Part shown: piece after piece, positions 60,079 through 64,000 of the stretch
Numbering within the stretch: position 1 is the first letter of the stretch
How the letters are laid out: each line of letters starts with the position of its first letter
From: JAITMY01 sp031549685
GTDB lineage: Bacteria; Bacteroidota; Bacteroidia; Bacteroidales; UBA932
Reading direction: 5' to 3'
Length of the DNA: 64,000 nucleotides
Assembly (NCBI GenBank): GCA_031549685.1
Contig: JAVBPG010000008.1
Span: forward strand, 34,263 to 98,262
Notes under the pieces: model-generated
Database searches by the model: none
Told to the model about the DNA's origin: nothing
The model's input: the letters and a program-made list of their open reading frames with translations, nothing else
Position numbers and translations under genes: made by a program

Positions 60079-60456
60079 TTACTTCTTTTTTAAGGATTGT
60101 AGCCCTTTACTATCCATTTCGGTAGCAAAGTTTTGAATGCCTACTTCGCGTATGCGGTCAATGCAGGCAAAACGGCTGGAACCTGTGAGGAAGCCAATGA
60201 CTTTTCCGGGCAGATTATTGAATTTTTTGCAAGCCTTTAGGTCGGAAAAATCGGTGCACTCGGCGCACGAAGCGTAGCCACGCTCAATGCAGCATTTGCG
60301 TATGCCGCACCATGAGGCTTTTTCGTTGTTGCGGCAGCCGGGGCATTTACCATTTTTGTACTTGCTGCACGCGCCACAGTATAGTCCGCACGCGGCAACG
60401 GGATGAGTCGCAGTATCTATGTTAACTATTTCACCGTAAATATATTGCGCGCTCAT
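60079..60456 (-). CDS. DUF3795 cysteine-rich protein
   Basis: The product is 125 residues from the ATG at 60456 (MSAQYIYGEIVNID); it overlaps the end of tsaE by 26 bp. The longer frame reaches back into tsaE without support. The pattern CGLYCGACSKYKNGKCPGCR, then WCGIRKCCIERGYASCAEC, with Cys pairs, fits DUF3795, a small family thought to bind metal (unproven). It ends with a basic tail (GLQSLKKK). It is probably translationally coupled to tsaE. The role is unknown. Confidence 0.85.
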   Translation of the reverse strand: MSAQYIYGEIVNIDTATHPVAACGLYCGACSKYKNGKCPGCRNNEKASWCGIRKCCIERGYASCAECTDFSDLKACKKFNNLPGKVIGFLTGSSRFACIDRIREVGIQNFATEMDSKGLQSLKKK

Positions 60457-60853
60457 CGTTGCTTGGCACGCTGAGGTGTATGCGAAGGGTGGTGTCGTCG
60501 GGGAGCAGCTCCTCCACCAGCTCGGGCCACTCCACAAGGCACAGCGAGCCGCTCTCGAAGTACTCGTTGTAGCCGAGGTCGTAGGCTTCCTCCAGGTTTT
60601 TTATGCGGTAAAAATCGAAGTGAAAAACTTTTTCGTAGTCGCCGGTGTGGTACTCGTTGATGAGGGCAAAGGTGGGGCTGGTAACGTTGTCGGTTACGCG
60701 CAGGGCCTGGCACACCTCCTTGATAAGCGTGGTTTTTCCGGCGCCCATTGGCCCGTAGAATGCCAGCACCTTATGCTCGCCCACCTGCGTGAGCAGCCAG
60801 CTTGCTGCCTTGTCGAGCTCGGCTAATGTGTATGTCAGTTCGTGCTTGGGCAT
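60431..60853 (-). CDS. tsaE: tRNA threonylcarbamoyladenosine biosynthesis ATPase TsaE
   Basis: The product is 140 residues, the normal size. Walker A is GPMGAGKTTL (34-43, with K40), followed by the conserved NVTSPTFALINEY segment and the FHFDFYRI and CLVEWPE blocks. It powers the TsaB/TsaD complex that makes t6A at position 37 of ANN-decoding tRNAs. It lies 6 bp downstream of the PorW-like gene and overlaps the DUF3795 gene. In other Bacteroidota tsaE also has variable neighbours, so the link to T9SS need not be functional. Confidence 0.96.
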   Translation of the reverse strand: MPKHELTYTLAELDKAASWLLTQVGEHKVLAFYGPMGAGKTTLIKEVCQALRVTDNVTSPTFALINEYHTGDYEKVFHFDFYRIKNLEEAYDLGYNEYFESGSLCLVEWPELVEELLPDDTTLRIHLSVPSNDERAIYLR

Positions 60854-60859
60854 GCCGTC

Positions 60860-63691
60860 TTACTTGGCGATGTTGGTTTGGAAAAAGCCGGCGTACGTGC
60901 TGATGATTTTGTTTTGCTCCAGCAGCGCCAGGTTGTTTTGAGTAATGGCAAACATGGAGTGGTTTTCCAGGTTCAGGTCCTTGAAAATGGCGGGGAAGTT
61001 GCTCACTTTTTTGTAGTAGCCGTATGCCTCGGCGATGCTTTTGAAGGAGCTGACGGTAACCATCTCCAGCTCGCTGCTAAAGGCCTGGCTGGTTACCAGC
61101 AGCGCATCGGCGTCAATGTCGGCGTTGAACGACATGAAGTTGAACTTTAGCTGGTTCATATTGGTGCCCTTGGGAACGAGGAGCGCCAGCACGCTCTCTC
61201 CATCGGTGGTGGAGTAGATTACGCTCGGCGCGCTGTCGATTTTGGTGCTTACCGTTTCGCGGTCCGTCATGAGCTGCAGCTCGCGCTTTTGCACAATGTT
61301 TTGCATTTCCTTCGCCGCCTTGGCCGCGTCGGTGTCGGGGTACGCTTTGACAACCTCGCCGAGCCCGGCAATGTACTGGCCGATGTTGCCGTTGCTGCCC
61401 TGCGCCATTACCTGCAGCAGCTTAAAGTTGGCCGCGATGCCCATCTCGGGGTAGCGCTGCAGGCCTTGCTCGGTAAGCGCTACGGCCTGCCGGTACTTAC
61501 CGCCGTTGTACAGCTCGTAGGCTTGGCTGTACAGCGAGTTGGCCTCCTTGTTCTTTTTCTCGGTATCCGAAACGTGCTTGGGGTCGAGCACGTACTTGGT
61601 CAACAGCTCGTCGGGGAATTCCTTTACCAGAAGGTTTTTGTAGTGCTCGGCGCGCGCCGTCTTTTTCTCCTCGCTGTTGAGCACGTAGAGGTAAAAGTAC
61701 GACTCGAGCTTGTACTTGTTGTAGGGAAAGCGCTTGAGGAGTTCCTCCAGCATTTCGATGGCGTGCGGCCGGTCGAGAATGTAGTCCTTGTACACCATTC
61801 CCGCATCGAACAGGGCCTCCACCAATCGCTTGTTCGACTCCTCCATGAGTGAGTCGGTAAGCGGAACATTCTCTAAGTAGTACTCGGCGGTTTCCGTTAC
61901 GGGAGTTTGATTTTCCTCGCTGCTTTTGTCGGGTTCGTCCATGCCGGGGAATTCGTTCACAATGCTTTTGCTTGCGCGGCGCCAGCCATCTACCAGCGCG
62001 CGGTTACCCCAGGTGCGCTTAAATTCGGCAAGACCTTTGGCCACAATAGCCTCGTTGTAAAAGTACCACTTGCCGCTGGTGGGCTTGGTAAATGCCGAGG
62101 CGGCCTCGGCTGCCGCAGCCTCGCGCGCCAGCTTTATTTCCTCGCTGCGCTGCCTTTTTTCTTCATCGGCCTTGGCCTGCGCTATCTGCTTCTCAACGTA
62201 CTTATCGCGCTCGGCGGGGCTCATGCGGGCTACGCGCTGCAGGCTGTCCTCGGTTTTTATTACGCGGAGGTTGACGGCAAGCTTGCCGAGGTTCTGCGCC
62301 TTGTTGCTTACCATTTCGTAGTCGGGGTTGTCCTTGGGCATTACCATGGCGGTGCTGTCGTAGTAGGCCTGCGCCGACTCGTAGTCGCCCTGCCCCTCGT
62401 AGTACTTGGCCAGGGTAAAGCACGATAGTACGCGCTGCGGGCTCTCGCTCTTGCTGTGCGCCGCCGACAGCCTGTAGTAGGCTATGGCCTGTTCGGTACG
62501 GTTGGCGTGCATTTCGATGCCGGCCAGCGCAAAGTAAATCTGGTTGAGGTAGTCCTTGTTTTTCTCATCCTTAGCCATTTTCTCAAGCAGCTTGCGCATG
62601 CTCTCGCCCTCGTTGCCTATGGATAGGAAGGCCTTGTTGAGCTGGGCGTGAAACTCCATTTCGTAGGGCGGCATGCGTCGGATGACGGAGGTGTAGTGCT
62701 CCACGGCCTTGTACGAAACGCCTATTTTTTGGTAGAGCTGCCCCAGGATAAAGTGGTAGCGGAGCCTGTTGGTGCGGCTATTCGCGCTTTTTATGGCCTG
62801 CTCCACCTTGGGAATGGCTTCGCCGTACTTCTTTTGCCTGATGAGCAGGTCGGCGTTGGCGCGGTTGAGCAGCTTGCGATACTCCTTGGGGAAATTCTTA
62901 TCGTTGGCCAGCGCGGTCAGTATTTCCTGCTCGCGCTCCACGTTGCTTTGCTCGCCGGCCATGATGGCGTTCCACAGCCTGGCCTCGTAGGCCGTGGGCT
63001 CCTTGCTGTAGTCGGTGGCCACCAGGTCAAAGGCGTAGGCGGCCAGGTCGTACTCGTGCAGATATACGTTGGCCTTGCCGATGAGCAGGTAGGCGTCGTC
63101 GATGGACTTGCAGAACTCGCGCTTGTTGTAAAATTCCTGCTCCTTTTTCGAGAGCCGCTTCCCCTTCTTGATTTCGGGCTTGGTGGTCAGCGAGTGCTTC
63201 TTTATGGTCTTGTCGGATTTTTCGAGGGCGCGCTGCATTTCGCTGGTTACCATCTGCGGAATTTCCTTTGCCCCGAAGGTAAATACGGGTAAGATCTGGG
63301 AGTAGTCGAAGGGGTACTCCTTGGCCGATTTTTTGACGCCCTCATCGTAGCTGTCGTTGGCGTTGAAGTAAACGTTGTAGTAGGCCGTAAGGTTGTGGTA
63401 GCTGCGCATGAGCCACGTGTTCTTTTTGATGGTGGCGGCCTTGAGCTTCTCCACGCCGGAGCTGACCTTTTCGTTGGCGGCCTCCATCTTGCTGTCCACC
63501 TTGTCGGTAACCTTGCGCACGCCGCTCTCCACAGCCTTGTTTACCTTGTCGGTTTGCTTTTGCAAATCCTTGTTGGCCTCCTGCACGGCGCTGCCCGATT
63601 GGCTTTGCTGTGCACGAGAGGGCAGGGCGCTTAAGAGAGCACCGCCGGACAGCAGGACAAAGAGAAAATATATTTTGAAGATTCTGATCAA
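60860..63691 (-). CDS. porW: TPR-rich T9SS-associated lipoprotein-type protein, PorW/SprE-like
   Basis: The product is 943 residues if it starts at the TTG at 63691 (then IRIFKIYFLFVLLSGGALLS, a good signal peptide); the open frame reaches TTG at 63739, with no in-frame ATG anywhere near. A coiled segment (about 30-90) precedes a long series of TPR helices (ANVYLHEYDLAAYAFDLV, HYTSVIRRMPPYEMEFHAQL and others). The central signature GKWYFYNEAIVAKGLAEF followed by TWGNRALVDGWRRASKS is characteristic of SprE/PorW. PorW is needed for T9SS function and gliding in relatives. Its presence agrees with the T9SS cargo proteins seen elsewhere in the window. Cys anchoring was not identified. A minus-strand TACCTTTG lies at 63737-63744. 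Confidence 0.85.
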   Translation of the reverse strand: MIRIFKIYFLFVLLSGGALLSALPSRAQQSQSGSAVQEANKDLQKQTDKVNKAVESGVRKVTDKVDSKMEAANEKVSSGVEKLKAATIKKNTWLMRSYHNLTAYYNVYFNANDSYDEGVKKSAKEYPFDYSQILPVFTFGAKEIPQMVTSEMQRALEKSDKTIKKHSLTTKPEIKKGKRLSKKEQEFYNKREFCKSIDDAYLLIGKANVYLHEYDLAAYAFDLVATDYSKEPTAYEARLWNAIMAGEQSNVEREQEILTALANDKNFPKEYRKLLNRANADLLIRQKKYGEAIPKVEQAIKSANSRTNRLRYHFILGQLYQKIGVSYKAVEHYTSVIRRMPPYEMEFHAQLNKAFLSIGNEGESMRKLLEKMAKDEKNKDYLNQIYFALAGIEMHANRTEQAIAYYRLSAAHSKSESPQRVLSCFTLAKYYEGQGDYESAQAYYDSTAMVMPKDNPDYEMVSNKAQNLGKLAVNLRVIKTEDSLQRVARMSPAERDKYVEKQIAQAKADEEKRQRSEEIKLAREAAAAEAASAFTKPTSGKWYFYNEAIVAKGLAEFKRTWGNRALVDGWRRASKSIVNEFPGMDEPDKSSEENQTPVTETAEYYLENVPLTDSLMEESNKRLVEALFDAGMVYKDYILDRPHAIEMLEELLKRFPYNKYKLESYFYLYVLNSEEKKTARAEHYKNLLVKEFPDELLTKYVLDPKHVSDTEKKNKEANSLYSQAYELYNGGKYRQAVALTEQGLQRYPEMGIAANFKLLQVMAQGSNGNIGQYIAGLGEVVKAYPDTDAAKAAKEMQNIVQKRELQLMTDRETVSTKIDSAPSVIYSTTDGESVLALLVPKGTNMNQLKFNFMSFNADIDADALLVTSQAFSSELEMVTVSSFKSIAEAYGYYKKVSNFPAIFKDLNLENHSMFAITQNNLALLEQNKIISTYAGFFQTNIAK

Positions 63692-63748
63692 AGGGTATTT
63701 CTTTGGTTGTGCTACTTTAGTGTCTGGCAAAACAAACAAAGGTATATA

Positions 63749-63883
63749 ATGTACGGTAAATTTATAGAAGGCTCAAAAAGAGATTGGTTAAATGTTTTTA
63801 ATTCTGTGGGAGCGCATGATTACAGCGTGAAGCGATCAACCCTTGTTGATGCTATATTGAGAAACTGTTTAAAAACAGAATAA
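63749..63883 (+). CDS. Possible small open reading frame of 44 residues
   Basis: ATG at 63749 to TAA at 63881-63883 encodes MYGKFIEGSKRDWLNV and ends ILRNCLKTE. No family is recognised and no promoter is clear. It could be the remnant of a gene disrupted by the mobile element that begins further right, or a chance frame. Confidence 0.25.
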   Translation: MYGKFIEGSKRDWLNVFNSVGAHDYSVKRSTLVDAILRNCLKTE

Positions 63884-63964
63884 ATACATAATAAAACATT
63901 GACTATCAGTTGATTAATTGATATTTTCTTCGTATCTTTATGAGTACCAACAAATAAAGAAAAA

Positions 63965-64000
63965 ATGAAGAAAGTTTATGCAACTAACTTGACCGATAGC
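63965..64000 (+). CDS. Start of a probable IS5-type transposase, cut by the right edge
   Basis: Twelve codons are visible, reading MKKVYATNLTDS. Transposases of the IS5-like group often begin with a short aromatic residue, a few residues, and then LTD followed by QW, so this start fits. The rest is outside the window, so the call rests on the first residues only. Confidence 0.4.
   Translation, partial: MKKVYATNLTDS

Overview
The window reads as a chromosomal piece of a member of the Bacteroidota, most likely class Bacteroidia (order not resolved). The support is: a SusC/SusD pair, several proteins with a type A C-terminal sorting domain for the type IX secretion system (T9SS), a PorW/SprE-like T9SS gene, and repeated matches to the Bacteroidota promoter (TTTG about 19 bp before TAnnTTTG). 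Species-level identity cannot be read from the sequence.

Positions 1-28312 are one long minus-strand polysaccharide utilization locus (PUL). In transcription order it holds a beta-helix T9SS exoprotein, a FadR-type GntR regulator, a 209-residue secreted unknown, a 2156-residue multidomain T9SS surface protein, SusC, SusD, an IPT/TIG-domain surface lipoprotein, a SASA-type acetylesterase, a PL6 lyase, a very large SASA acetylesterase with a T9SS domain, a second PL6 lyase, and the start of another multidomain exoprotein that runs off the left edge. PL6 enzymes cleave alginate or dermatan sulfate. The two esterases suggest that the natural substrate is O-acetylated. A near-identical 15-bp palindromic site lies upstream of both the beta-helix gene and the 209-residue gene, on either side of the regulator, and is the best candidate operator.

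Positions 28538-39893 are housekeeping and envelope genes: a small beta-barrel protein, trxA, a HIT protein, greA, lolD, tRNA-Gly(GCC), tRNA-Leu(UAA), a helical-repeat protein, xerD, maeB (malic enzyme fused to a phosphotransacetylase-like domain), an unknown exported protein, pyruvate kinase and a TPR lipoprotein-sized protein.

Positions 40110-55778 are a single minus-strand gene for a 5222-residue secreted adhesin-like protein, built from five beta-helix units and two copies of a roughly 1000-residue module. It ends without any recognisable sorting domain, next to a large palindromic repeat.

Positions 56051-63739 carry, on the minus strand, pnp, apt, rpsO, a DUF3795 protein, tsaE and a PorW/SprE-like gene. 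The right edge holds the first 12 codons of what looks like an IS5-type transposase.

Intergenic regions hold several families of dispersed palindromes, AT-rich heptamer arrays and bidirectional terminators. Most six-frame open frames on the strand opposite these genes are shadows and are not listed.
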